From the NCBI GenBank assembly GCA_023853785.1, contig JAJIRX010000046.1, positions 1 to 32,646 of the forward strand: 32,646 bases of DNA, written 5' to 3'. The notes beneath the pieces were generated by a model. It did not search any database. It worked only from the letters and a program-made list of their open reading frames with translations, and was not told where the DNA came from. Below are positions 1-11,486 of this stretch, piece after piece; position 1 is the stretch's first letter, and each line of letters starts with the position of its first letter. Both the position numbers and the translations under genes were made by a program. Origin of the DNA: Psilocybe azurescens (taxonomy: Eukaryota > Basidiomycota > Agaricomycetes > Agaricales > Agrocybaceae).

Positions 1-1361
1 TCAATAAACAAACCCGACATACGATATACCTCCGGCTATCAGCCAAACTAGAAGGCTATCTAAAGACGAACGCACAACACGTTGTTTCCCAATTTAATCC
101 GCGCGTCCTCCCGATTTGCATTAGCAGTTAGATATCAAGCATGGATTCCTCCGTCATATTTTCGACCACTCCGTGTTCAGGCTCTCTTCCTGCTTACACG
201 AAGCATCTACTCACCTCATTTCTCTTCCATCGATTCAATTCATCATTTCATTCCATCTCTTTTCCAATTTCCCTCGAGTCTATCACTTTCTATCTGTCAC
301 TTCATCTATTCATCAGCATGCATCGGATATTCAGTCCGCTCATTCCATTTCAAGCTATGCAATCATTCACTTTCAATTTTCTTTCATCTTCATCTTAACA
401 ACAATATGGCTCGTTCAATCTTCATCATTCATAAATACAAACCGTACATATAAAACTTTCATCGCAACTCAATAATGCCCGTTTGGACATTTTCATCTTG
501 GTTCTTACTATTTTATTTTATTTCCCATTCTCATTTCTTGTCTTCCTTTTTCTCCTTCAGTGTCTCTCCACAACTCGACCTGTCTTCATCGCTATCCGTG
601 TACATAACGCTATGATCTCTATCCTATCTCACTCACTCTTTCTCCGTCTCATTTTTTCTTGATACACCTATATATAATTGATGCATGTACATGTATGAAG
701 CCTTCTTCGACGTGAATATAAACTCACATTCTACATCATGTACAACGCGACAAACCTTGTCCATGGAGCTCGTAAACGTTGTTCGGTCGATGGTAAAACC
801 GAAACACGAGGAGGATCCAATTCGAAATACGTCACGTGGCCGCGAATGTTGATTCGAAGATCCCGACTTGCCTCGAAAGTCAAGCCAAACCACTTCCCAG
901 TGAGTAACTTGTTTCCTTCTGTTCTCCAAGTGGACTTGTACTATGAACTAATGCGTCTTACGCATCAAAGCTATGTTTTCAAACCTTTACTTTACCAATA
1001 AGGATGGGTTATGGTGACATACTGCCTTTTCTTTTGGACGAAAGAGTCGCGATCCAGAACCTAGGCGTTTGAGCAACCAGGCACTACTTACCTTTCAATG
1101 TCGCACATGGGTCAAATTTGACGTTTTAGCTCTCTCTCAGGATGCTCTCTATAATCTCTTGATGACTTGAACTAATCTTTTCATGGACAGCACTTCTTAG
1201 GTGCTAATTTGTGCAGGAATTGTTGATTCTGTAGAATTCTCTTGCCTCGCGATGGTGGCTTTTCGCGCGGTGAGCATTTTCTGCCTTTTGGGGAATAACC
1301 CAGAAGTTAACAGCAGGTCATGGGGTAGAATATGTTGGCGGCAATGTGTCTAAATATGTTT
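1..1361. other. No gene supported; pyrimidine-rich upstream DNA
   Basis: The first 650 bases are strongly C/T-rich on the + strand and give low-complexity Ser/Phe/His translations in several frames, which is typical of non-coding pyrimidine tracts. Small ORFs between 738 and 1001 show no recognisable motif and no convincing splice pattern. A gene may lie to the left of the window with its promoter or UTR here, but nothing in the sequence fixes it. Confidence 0.5.
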
Positions 1362-1825
1362 CTTATCTTATCGCTCTGACGTCCCAGGCGACAATGGAGA
1401 ACAGGATCGATATCACCTGACGAAAAGAATTCTGATGCGAGGGCTCGATAAGATGGGTGTATATTATTCCTATCATCGTCATTTTCAATTTCACGAATCA
1501 TCAATTCACAAATTCTTCTAACATCTCAACAGTGCTCTTGAGAACGTATACTGAGGAGCTCCATCATCTTCTCCATCGAAATCCCATTACTATCAGTTTA
1601 CGCGCCGCCAACAAAAGGTCGCGTGCTTATCTATCGACTATCTGACATTGGTTTTCTTGCCATCTTTTCGGGCGACATTCAATGCCTTCGGCGCGGGAGA
1701 TACGCTTTGAAGGAGATAAGTGGAGGGCATAAGAGGAGCGATAGTTTGGAGCTTCTTTTCTTAGAGATTGGCTTCCCCAGATTATTAGTCTTCTGTGCAT
1801 CGGACTCGTGCCTTTGCTCCTTATC
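1362..1825 (+). promoter_or_regulatory. Cluster of GATA-factor binding sites upstream of the permease
   Basis: The hexamer GATAAG or its complement CTTATC occurs at 1362-1367 and 1367-1372 (two sites sharing one base), 1447-1452, 1626-1631, 1715-1720 and 1820-1825. The last is about 73 bases before the permease start at 1898. GATA sites of this form are the targets of fungal nitrogen regulators (AreA/Nit-2/Gln3 families), which commonly control purine, uracil and allantoin uptake. The sites are seen directly; the regulatory role is inferred. Confidence 0.5.
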
Positions 1826-1897
1826 TGGGGCCATACTTTCCTTGCATTGACGGTTCTGTCCAGTGCAGTCTGCTTAAAAACATTACTAGAAGCTCGA

Positions 1898-4315
1898 ATG
1901 GGAATTCTCGAGAAGCTTGAGGTGCCTCATGCTCCAGGCTTGACCTACTCCCAGCTATTCTTGACTGTGAGCTCTACTAAATTTTCAGTTTGTTGGTCCT
2001 TCTAACCGCTTATTAAGAATGATGACCTGGCTCCAGTGCCGCCAGCGCAGAGGAAATGGAAAGCAAGAAATTTCGTTTCTTTGTACGTCATATCCAGCAT
2101 ATCGCGATGATTTACTCTGCTGAATGTGGATTGCAGCTGGATCGCTGACTCCTTCAATGTCAATACGTGAGTCTTAATAAGCTTAATATCAGGCTGTAAC
2201 CCGGTCTGAATTAGTTGTCCAGGTGGATGATTGTTTCGTCAATGGTTCAGCTGAAACTATCCTGGTGGCAAGCTTGGATATGTGTATGGCTTGGATATGG
2301 CTTCGTTGCACCGTTCATTGCTCTGAACGCTCGGCCTGGTGCGATCTTCCACGTCACATTTCCTGTAGTCGCCCGCACGAGCTTTGGACTTTATGGGAGC
2401 TTGTGGTGTACCTTCAATCGCGGTGTAATGGCGTGGTAAACACCTCGTTTTGCGAATCTTTATTTATGACGGTTGCCTAATTCCTGCGTAGCATCTGGTA
2501 TGGTGTACAAGCGGCCATTGGTGGCGACTGTGTCAAGGTCATGCTCCGGGCAATGTGGCCTAGTGTGAACACTATCCGTGAGTTTGTACCCCCACCAACC
2601 CTCGGGGCATAATGCACAGTTCTCACGAAATGTCCATGAAACCTCGTTTCTCTCTTCTGTCATATCTAGCGAACCACCTGCCTGAATCTTCTGGGACGAC
2701 CACGCGCGACTTCATGTGCTTTTTCCTGTTCTGGCTGATTTCATTGCCTGCCATTTGGTTCCCCATCCATCAAATGTGAGCACCCATGCCTGCCGTCCTG
2801 GCGTAGCAGCCTTATTTCTCGCTTAATTTGACAAATGGTTTCGCTTATTTATAAAACGTTCATTACAGCCGCCACCTATTCACTCTCAAGTCTATCGTCA
2901 CACCTATTGCGGGCATCACCTTCTTCATTTGGTGTATTGTGAAGGCGAAGGGCGTTGGTCCTATTATTTCCCGTCCATCTGAGGTTCATGGATCAGAGCT
3001 GGGATGGGCAATGGTCGTCAGTCTCATGTCGTGCATCAGCAACATGGCCACACTTGTCACGTGAATATGCCCTTTTGCTCCAAGTTCCTGTATCGGGCTT
3101 TACTGACGTTATCGTCGATAGCAATGCCCCTGATTTTGCATCGCGTGCAAACACCCCATCTGCAGCGCTCTGGCCTCAGTTCTTCTCAGTGCCTATCTCG
3201 TTCTCGCTGGTCAGCTTCATCGGCATCATTGTCAGCTCTTCGTCGGAAACCATTTATGGTGAAGCCATCTGGTCGCCTATTGATCTTCTGGGACGATTCT
3301 TGGATGATGGTCCTTCGAATGCCACACGATTTGGTGTATGTTTGCTTATTTCAGTTTACATACCTAGAAATGGTGGATGCTAACTTTACGGCTTTCTTTT
3401 CGTTTAGGTTTGGTTTATTGCCTTTGCCTTCATTATTGCCCAGCTAGGGACCAACATCTCTGCCAACTCGATCAGCGCCGGATGTGATCTCACGGCCCTC
3501 TTCCCCGCTTCATCGTGAGTTTCTTGCTTCATCTTTTTGCGTTAGTGATTATTGACGTGTGGAGACAGAATATTCGTCGCGGTGGATACGTCGCTGCGAT
3601 TGTTGGCCTTTGCATGCTTCCTTGAATCTCCTCAAGAGCAGCAGCAGTTTCACCTCGTACCTCTCTGCGTACTCTGTTTTCCTGAGCTCTATTGCTGGTG
3701 TTATGGTACGTAGTTCTTTATATATTTTCTGTAAATTCGAAGCCGACTTTTCCATCCTATGAAGATTACGGAATACTATGTTATACGCCGTGGTCACTAC
3801 AACGTCGCTGATCTGTACGACGCGCATAAGGGCGGATGGTATAAGTATACGTATGGAATCAATTTCCGGTAAATACTCTTCGACTTGGTTTGCTTTTCCT
3901 GTGCTTATCGGCTTCTAGTGCATATGCCGCATATATCGCTGGTATTCTCATTAATGTCGTCGGTTTTGCCGGTGCCAGTACGAGCCGCTTTCTTATTTCT
4001 AACTTTCTTGTTACATTTCTAATTTGTTTCTCTTCAGCTGGCACTAGTGTACCCTTGGCCGCTACACGGATCTACCAAATGTCCTTCTTCACAGGCTTTG
4101 GCGTCTCCGCTCTCGTTTACTTTCTCCTCAACAAAATATTCCCAGTGCAAGAGATGTACACTAAATTCGAAGAAGTGGACGTTTCCGATTTTGTTTATAG
4201 AAACGAACATGAACATGAACGTAACGGTTCTAAAGACACCTCAAGTACCAGCGATATCGGCTCGAAGAGTGGAAAGAGCAATAAAATTTCGCAAGATGTT
4301 TATGATGCTGTGTGA
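1898..4315 (+). CDS. NCS1-family nucleobase permease, Fur4-like (13 exons, two apparent frameshifts)
   Basis: This is a plasma-membrane proton symporter of the NCS1 family, Fur4 branch, for uracil or a related base, nucleoside or allantoin; the substrate cannot be fixed from sequence. Exons: 1898-1966, 2018-2082, 2137-2166, 2223-2435, 2492-2577, 2670-2775, 2869-3060, 3122-3335, 3408-3514, 3569-3705, 3765-3868, 3919-3977, 4038-4315. Family blocks seen in order include [11 protein letters not shown] near the N-terminus, [77 protein letters not shown] and [20 protein letters not shown]. The start is chosen because it begins the conserved N-terminal block. A C appears missing in the C-run at 3505-3508, and a G at 3623-3624 where the family has Pro-Trp-Asn but the sequence gives a TGA stop. 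With both restored the exons total 554 codons and all phases close. It could be a young pseudogene, but sequence error fits better. Confidence 0.88.
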
Positions 4316-5186
4316 AGGCTGTCTATTTTCCTTTTCCTCTTATGTTCCGACTCCAATTGTGTATTTTTAGATGTTTTCATGAATATAGTATTGATTTGAT
4401 TTCGCATTGCATATACTCCACGAATCTCGGCCTATTTTGATTTTTGACGGAAGAATAAAGAAACGGGGATCAAAGCAAATTGAAAGCGAGTAATCTATAT
4501 TCTTCACCATCCTTTGTTTGGGTCCGACGAAGCCTAAGTTGCTTGGAGATTCAAACGACATGACCATCGGGGCTGAACGTCTCCCGTAATTCCAGCGCAA
4601 GCGCTTGGTCCTTCATTCAAATGCAGCCGGAGCCGAGGGCGGCGGAATAGCTAATGCTGAACTCCTTGACCAATGTATGTATGTTTTGACACTCGTATTT
4701 GAGGCTACTCGAGACTGTTGGCATGTGTGCTTGGTCCTTCCTCATTCCAAGTTGTCGGATCAAACGGTACCGGGTCCTATATGTAGATGGGTATACTGTA
4801 GCTCTTGCATTGTCTGTTGAATTGAATGACGGTGCCCGTGGTTGGGGGTCCAGCATGAGCTCGGGCATGTCACGATGGGAAAGCCAAGATTAAAACCATA
4901 CTTACATATTGAGAGCTGGTCTTTTCGCGGAATAGACGCAGTTGGAAGATATATCAGAACCGCGATGCTGGCGATAGAAAATGGAATGCGGAGCCGCGCA
5001 GTTTTCGGTTCTGCGTACGGATATGGCAGATGTGTGGGCCTCCTGGATAGAACGGAAGGTACAAATTGTGGTTTATGTCATACGTGAGTACATTTACTTT
5101 CTGCTATACACTTACTTAGCTGTACTGGGGACACATAGGCTATGTTATGTAGAATTCAGATCCAACCCAGCAAAAGACGTAAAAGA
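4316..5186. other. Convergent intergenic region, no gene seen
   Basis: This is the 870-base gap between the 3' ends of the permease (+) and the phosphofructokinase-2 gene (-). Short ORFs on both strands lack recognisable motifs and splice-linked continuation. It probably holds the two 3' UTRs. Confidence 0.6.
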
Positions 5187-7541
5187 TCAAGACTCTAGAT
5201 CGGCAACAACATTAATCATAGGAGCCGGCACGAATTCCTTCCTATCCATCATCGGTGTCTTCTCAACGTCAGCGAACTCCTTCTTCTCGATCATCGGCGT
5301 CTTCTCGATATCAATGTCGATGTCGGCGCCTGCGCCTGCGGCTTCGTGCGACGCGCCTTCCTCCACCGCGACCTTCCGCTTTCCCTTCGTGCTCTCCGCG
5401 TAGTTCTCATAGAAGTTGTTCGCGTCTTTGACGTCCAGGAGGTCGCCGTCGCCGCGTCTCCCTGGGCCGTCCCAGAAGTGGAACGCGTGACTGTGCACAC
5501 CGTACGAGGCAGGCACGACTTCGAGGAGGTCGCCTCGCGCGATCTCGATGGCCGGGATTTCTGAGGCGGGTAAGCCGATGAGGTAGGCGAGCAGACAGCG
5601 GATGACGGATGCGTGTCCGATGATTAGGAGATCTTCTTGTTCCCGCTCGAGTTCGATTAGTATAGGCTCTATTCGGACTGGAGAGAAATGAGTTGTAGAT
5701 TAGAGCTGATAAGCTGGTTAATGAGACGAGAGAGGCGCCAGCTACGCACCGCTTAGATCGTGATAACTCTCTGCTCTTGGTGCTCTGTAGGAATAAGGGT
5801 CTTTTGTGAACCGGTCCCAATCCTCTGGGTAATATTTCTTCGCTTGCTCCGGGCTCAGGCCATCCCATATACCAGGATTGATCTCGAGCATCTGGGGCTT
5901 CTCGACGATCTTGATTTGAGAGGGCATCGGAGGCGAGTTCTTCGTTGTTGAGGTCGGTCCAAGCGTGGGCGGTCCGCGAGCGAGGGACTCGGGGGCAGTA
6001 TGGACTCAGGAGAAGTGGAGAGCATTTCTGGCGATTCTGCAAGGGCCTCGATGCTGTCCACGGGGATGTGGGGCGGGATGGAGGACTGGGAGGACTGAGA
6101 TGGCTGAGAGGAGGCAACGAAGGGCCATGCGGTGTGGTGTGCGCGTCTGCGCGTTGATGTCCATATCTAGATAGACGGGGATTAGATAGACGGGACGGCC
6201 GGTCAGGTACGATTACACGGCTATTTTTTTTAAAAAAAAAAAAAAAACGGCGACTGACCACTAGTTTCCTGTCTTGGGGGTTAATCCCTCTTTGTTCGAG
6301 GCTCTTTGCGCGCCGTTCGAGCACGAAATCTTTCAGTCTTTCGGCGTATTCCCATCCGGCAGGCGAAAGGTCCGAGTCGGCTTTATATGAATGTTCGATT
6401 AGTGATTGGCCAGACTGTTATCGAAGACAGTCAGTTCGAATGTCGCGATAGCTTGAGATTAGCTACTAGAACTGACTCTTGCGAAGTAAATGGTTCGGAA
6501 TTTGTTGTGAATATTCATGAGGAAGAAAACTATTCGCGACTATTCGGACGTGACGTTAGTAAATACAGCGGCAAAAGATGCTATGAGGTGCCTACTTGTA
6601 GATATCCTTGAATATCCTAGAAATTGTATCGGCAAGGCATGTGAAATGAGAGTTCAGAGGTGCTTACGTTTAAGATGATCTTTTCTCCGACCTATATACG
6701 GAGGTTTAATTAGCAAGACATCGGATGGGGGTAGAGTATGACTGACGTTGATGATCTTGATAAATGGCCAGGTCCGTTCTTCTACTGTCTCGTAGTATTT
6801 CTCGTGGCCGCGAATTCGCGTGTAGTAATCTTGGACTGCTAGATCTGGGTTCCATGATTTGTACTGAGAAAGAGAGGTAAACAATGAGAGATGGAGATGA
6901 ACACGGAGGACAACGGACATCTGGAGATGATATCTTTACGCTCCGGATGTTGCTTTCGATGATTTCTTTGTTATCGCACAAGGATTCTTCAGAGGTTCAT
7001 GAATGAAGGGAAATAGACTGATGGAGGGAGGGATAGAACGCACCGAGCAAGACAACATGGATCCCAGCTTTGTCGAATTTCTCAGCAAGAGCCTGACGCG
7101 CGGCTCTAGTGCCGTTATTCGCGTCGTAGATAACGACCTGTCCTCCGCCCTCGAAGTAATCCCATATGAGCTGCTCACATCCGTTCTGGATCTTCTTCCT
7201 CAGTGCATCCGTTTCGGGGCTTTTTCTCTCCTAACGTGCCAACTAATCAGAAACCCCATCGGAGGCCCAAGGTATCGCATGTACACCATATAAGGAGAAA
7301 TAGAACGAGACGAACCGTGCGTGAAGTAATCGGGAGGCAGCTTCTGTGCGCCTCCGAGCGTTTTCCGCCGGTAGTCGCCTAGAGATACAACTTGGGTTTT
7401 GACACCCATCCATCTGAGATATCGTTCCAGCGCACGCGAAATGTGGGTCTTGCCTCTGGCCGGAAGACCGATGGTGATGACCAGGATCTTACCGGCATGA
7501 AACAGGAGCCCAGAGGCGGTGGTGTAGAGTGGTGCGACCAT
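5187..7541 (-). CDS. 6-phosphofructo-2-kinase with probably inactive bisphosphatase domain
   Basis: The enzyme makes fructose 2,6-bisphosphate from fructose 6-phosphate and ATP, a regulator of glycolysis in the cytosol. Exons in transcription order: 7541-7316, 7230-7044, 6986-6919, 6863-6747, 6691-6668, 6616-6596, 6539-6477, 6414-6259, 6166-5750, 5677-5187. The kinase P-loop GLPARGKTH lies at residues 25-33, followed by GDYRRKTLGG, YDANNGTR, NIRSVKISSPDY and YYTRIRGHEKY. The histidine-phosphatase half has FLMNIH, then ARSGQS where the family has R-H-G, then WTSTRRRAHHTA, EINPGIWDG and IIGHASVIRCL. The tail is acidic with an EKTPM repeat. Exons 5 and 6 are only 24 and 21 bases. Two single-base problems occur: an extra base in the run at 7221-7225 and a missing base in the run at 5991-5995. 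Corrected, the gene has 590 codons. The family call is firm. The loss of phosphatase activity is inferred from the missing His, a change also known in yeast Pfk26. Confidence 0.92.
6224..6247. repeat. T8-A16 homopolymer pair inside a PFK2 intron
   Basis: Eight T are followed by sixteen A on the + strand, within intron 8 (6258-6167) of the phosphofructokinase-2 gene. It is the longest homopolymer in the window and its printed length should be treated as uncertain. No coding effect is expected because it is intronic. Confidence 0.9.
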
Positions 7542-7913
7542 CTATGGCAGCTGTATGGTGTTTTGCCCCAGGAAGAGATCCTAGAAGCTCTATGTCAGAG
7601 AAGAATCTATAGGTCTTGGACGTTGGACCCCGGTGTTCCAGAAGTGGGACGATGGCCGTTCGAGATTAAGATGCCATACCATAATCGAGACTCGAGGCCG
7701 TTAGAATGCGGGGCGAAGATAATTACATAAGCTGAGATAAGATAACCCAGTAAGGGGACTATACAGTTGAATTTTAGAGCACGAACATGAAATCGCAGGT
7801 TGGGCAAATAGTATACAAACGAGAAGGACATTAGAAAGTAGTGCAGCAAGAACACGAAAGAACCCGTAAAAGTCAGTCAGGACAAAAGAAACACGGAAAA
7901 GAAAGCATGGCAG
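7542..7913. other. Intergenic region between two minus-strand genes
   Basis: These 372 bases separate the ATG of the phosphofructokinase-2 gene (7541) from the stop of the upstream mRNA-export adaptor gene (7914). They must hold the promoter of the first and the 3' UTR of the second. No clear TATA element or further ORF was recognised. Confidence 0.55.
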
Positions 7914-9052
7914 TTATTCTTCGAATCCTGGAGCGGCAGCGCGATAATCCTCCATCTCCTTGTCGAGATCGTCGACAGTGGCAGGTGCCCTCTTTTAAGC
8001 CGTTTGGGGCCCTTTTTGGTTTTTAATTTTCGTGGTGGTATCGGAATTGGTTTGGTGGCAACTACCTGGGCAGGTCGCGGAGGATTCGCCTTTCGCAGTT
8101 GTCGAGGACCGCTACGATGGCACTTTAGTATATAGTGTAACGGGGACAGAAAAGCAAGAGGCTTACGAGGGAGGAGGTAGAGTAAATTGTGGTTGGGGGA
8201 TAGGGATGACGTGCACTTGAGATTGCTGGCCTGGAGAAGCAGGCGCTATCCGGTTAAGAAGTGAAGGTGGAGAGGGTTTGGGGGCAATAGGAACCAAGTG
8301 CGAGCCATCTGTAAGAATCTCAATCCTTATAGGGCGACCTTGAAGGATAAAAGATGTAAAAATTAAGCATAACCTCGTTAGACAACAGCGGCTCACGTCC
8401 ATCCACAAATTTTCCGTCATATTTTGCACGAGCGACCATGGCATCGCCTGGCCGCTGGAACGCCACCACTGCCATACCCTTCGACTTGCCCTGGGAGTTG
8501 TACACCAAAAACGATTCTTTGAGAGGTCCCACCGTTATCCGAAAAAGTTCCTGAAAAGCATAGCCTTACATCAAGTTGGTCGAACGACTTCGCAGCGACC
8601 GGCGCTTACCTCGACCTCCTTCTCCCCAACGTCAACTGGAAGCATGCTGATAAAAATTCGGCTCCCTGTCTCCACAATGGGTTTGGCCTTCGCCGGACCT
8701 CCGTTTGCACCGTGCCCAGAGACAGTGGCGGCGTTTGCTTTCCAGGCGGGCGAAGTATGCCCTGCGCGATTCCCCCAAAACTTGACGCTTGGTTGAATGA
8801 AAATTGTTTATCCGACCATTTCTCATGTGCTGTTGCCCGTCTTGCGTTGCCATCATTATAATTTGAGGGCCTTGGGGTGCAGTGGGTTGAATGGGCAAGT
8901 GTAATGGAGACAAAGAACAAAGTTTCGATTCAATGTTTGCTGGTCACGATGATTCCTCGGCGGAAGATTTTGGTAAACAACTGCAAGCAGTGTGTGTCTT
9001 TGTTGAATCAAAGCGCCACGCATCACCCGTTTTAACACTCTTCGACATCCAT
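7914..9052 (-). CDS. Yra1/ALY-REF-type mRNA export adaptor (RRM protein)
   Basis: This is a nuclear RNA-binding adaptor of the REF family, which couples transcription and splicing to mRNA export through the UAP56/Sub2 helicase. Proposed exons: 9052-9039, 8980-8948, 8870-8610, 8550-8397, 8338-8167, 8111-7914. The central RRM shows RIFISMLPVDV (RNP2-like), ELFRITVGPLKESFLVY, GKSKGMAVVAFQRPGDA (RNP1-like) and YDGKFVDGR-RPIRIEI. A basic segment follows, and the end carries VDDLDKEMEDY, the C-terminal REF box. Exons 1 and 2 are less certain and were chosen because the phases join cleanly to the downstream frame. Bases appear missing in the C-run at 8772-8776 and the T-run at 7993-7996 (+ strand). 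With both restored the gene has 278 codons and every junction closes. The RRM and C-terminal box make the family call strong; orthology to Yra1 rather than a paralogue is inferred. Confidence 0.8.
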
Positions 9053-9241
9053 GATCAGTACTCCGTGTCGACGGTTCAATCTCACCACCAAGGCTCATTG
9101 TCCTGGTCATCATGATACCACTCAGGCTGAGAGCATCAAGACCTATGTTGGAACTACACAAAACTTCACAGTACCAAGAATCGAAGGGCTTCCACTGCTC
9201 CAACTATGTCGTTCCCAGGAACTTTTAATCTCTTTTTGAAC

Positions 9242-9512
9242 CATGGAACTCGACATCGAGGCATGCTCTGCTCTTCTGCCAAACTTTACGCATATATCTC
9301 ATCCTCAAGTATCTGTACTGCTCAACTGTTAACTGCCTTTACGTCGTCGTCGACAAAGATAGCACCGAGAAGAATACACAGAAGAACAGCTCGGTGTTTC
9401 TTCGGGAAACGTCACCGACCCCGCTCTTTCGCACTGGCTTACAAGCTGCAGCGATGTTTACGTCCATCTCATGCACTGGGCTACGGTTGGGAACCCAATC
9501 ACTTCTGTGTAG
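9242..9512 (+). pseudogene. Possible small or decayed protein gene, unrecognised
   Basis: From an ATG at 9242 a short frame reads MELDIEACSALLP. Other frames then give a plausible run around CLYVVVDKD (about 9330) and a closing run including VTDPALSHWLTSCSDVY up to a TAG at 9510-9512. Joining them needs two frame changes. Given the base-level errors elsewhere in the window, this may be one small gene with errors, a decayed gene or chance. No family is recognised and no intron is evident. Confidence 0.25.
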
Positions 9513-11418
9513 CATCCCGTCGACCGTAACCTCCTGCGGTTCCTGCCTCTGTCTCTTATCTGCAGCCTCGATGTTTCAGTTACTTCAATTTTCGAGGTTT
9601 CTCGTAAAGTCTCAAATTCCTGCAGCCAAATTAAATGTTTACATATATCTATCAGCTGAGGTCTCATACCTCAGCCTGTAATAGAACATTCGAACAGGAA
9701 ACAAACATTTTGGTTTCAAAGGTATGGTCGGATCCCTGATCTTCATGCAGCATGCATGATGTGAAGGACATCGCCTTGAAGGCACTCCACTCCCGATGTC
9801 TTTTTGGGTATGTCGACTACACGAGTTGCATGCGCATCAGTGATCATCTGCAGATTAGGTCGGGGGTGAGTGGGCTCGGAATACATGCCTACTGGTCTTT
9901 GTTCTTGTGTTGTTGTTTTTCTGTTTCTTTTGACTTTTTCTTGTCTCCTTTACCTTCATTTCTTTCCTATTTCGGACTCTCTTGGGCTGACGAACGTGCT
10001 ACATGTATACAAAGCTTCCCACCCTTGCTTATAAGGACTGTTTCGAGTAAGGGTACGTGTATAGTGGTAGCCAAACTTGATGGCTATTAATGAGAATGTG
10101 ATTACAATTTCGAACTGATGGAGTTACATATTTTGGTTTCAAGTGACTTCGAATCAAAAAGCGGCCAGGCCAGGCGAGATGTAGTTCCCTTAATATATAA
10201 TTCTAAATTTAGGCGCCCACACCGTCCGAATCACATATCCCATTTGCTGTAAATGTCCTCTAATCGGCCTTCCTTCTGTCTTATTCTAATCCATATACAT
10301 ATTAGCTTGTCAGCACTCGGAAGTTACGGAATCGGATCCATTGGTGGCACAACGATGCCGAACCAACTGAGCAAGATTCCTCTTGACAGCGACTCCCATT
10401 GTATTGACCGGTTTAACCGGTTTCTTCTCAGTGCATACTCGTCATCCTATGTTCAGCAGTTGACACCCGGCGGTGGTAATATGATGAACTGTTACAGGTG
10501 TAAGGGTATATAGTACTTATTTACAGCTTTGGCGTGTATCTTCAGTGATCCATCTGTCGAGTTAAATTTGTAATCTAGACGACTTGACATCGCAATGAAT
10601 GGAAATGGTGTTCTCAAGGAGATACTTTATCAAATAAATGGGGATGCTTTCTAAGTCAGTTCAAGAGGCAGTTCAGGCTGCAGTACTCTTGCTCAAGATC
10701 ATCTATCAATCAGCCTTTGCTAGTACAGGTACGGCGGATCTATAACTTAGCAATCCGTCCGTGGTAGCGCATCTGGACGCATCTTAGACTCCCATGGATC
10801 TTTCGGTGGAGAATAGCCTAGAATGGCATGTATATATGTATTTTGGCGTACGGGACATTGCCGGACAGACTGATATTGACGCTGACAGGCACCACTAAGT
10901 CCTAGCGCCGCTTTGGGGCCTTTGAAAACATGGCCGGTCACTAGTTTTATTTACCGTGCAGATTTCTGTATGTGCTTGTCAACCATCTCAAATATCTTAC
11001 CGAACTGTACCTGCCTTCATCCACTTACCGGCCTTTAAGTTTCAGTCCTCAGGCTACATCGATGATGTAAGGGGTCTTCGATTTATCGGGCTGCGCGCTG
11101 TCCAGGTACACTTGCCTAGCATGTCAAAATTTTCAGATACAAGAAATCCACTTATGTACATGTACGTGCATCGTATACTCTCCTTGCCTCCTCGATCTTC
11201 TCGGTAACTCTGTAAAATAATATGGGCCGAAAATAGGTTAGTTCACCGAACTGGTTTCTCTTGCTCGACAGTATGCTTAAGTAGCCTAGCTTACCGAGAT
11301 CTTCATCTATTCACTCGGGTTTATGAATATCCCAAGATAAAATTGAGTTGACCGGTCAGAACGAACACTGTAAATATTAAGTGACCGGGCACGAACCTGC
11401 CTGTGAGCCTTCGAGAAG
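9513..11418. other. About 1.9 kb without a supported gene
   Basis: Both strands give only short ORFs with no family motifs, and splice-site combinations do not build a coherent protein. There is a small direct repeat of ACCGGTTT near 10408-10424 but no terminal inverted repeats, transposase or reverse transcriptase motifs. It is probably intergenic, possibly with a decayed element too old to read. Confidence 0.5.
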
Positions 11419-11419
11419 A

Positions 11420-11426
11420 TATATAA
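11420..11426 (+). promoter_or_regulatory. TATA-like element before the NACHT gene
   Basis: TATATAA lies 61 bases upstream of the ATG at 11487, a suitable place for a fungal core promoter with a short leader. The match is seen; its use as a promoter is inferred. Confidence 0.45.
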
Positions 11427-11486
11427 GCTGCTTTACTCTCCAGTCGATTGCCACGTCTCCCTTGCTCTAAGCCAACCAGCCGTCGT

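Noticed and set aside
82..475. Three overlapping plus-strand ORFs at the window start
   Set aside because: They are low-complexity translations of a pyrimidine tract, with no conserved blocks.
3515..3568. Rescuing the permease frame at intron 9 by an upstream acceptor (AG before ACAG)
   Set aside because: It would keep the frame but gives PASSQN-IRRGG, which fits the family worse than the PRFIN-IRRGG obtained if one C is missing; the nearby TGA at 3623 still needs a correction.
5407..6324. Minus-strand ORF of 305 codons as a separate Arg/Pro-rich protein
   Set aside because: It reads through three introns and wrong frames of the phosphofructokinase-2 gene; only short parts are in the real frame.
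7230..7315. Alternative donor GTGTAC for PFK2 intron 1 to avoid a frame break
   Set aside because: It would insert about nine unrelated residues before the conserved KSPETDALR block, whereas one extra base in the run at 7221-7225 gives the family sequence exactly. It was not excluded experimentally.
9513..11418. Transposable element remnant
   Set aside because: No terminal inverted repeats, LTRs, transposase or reverse transcriptase motifs could be read.
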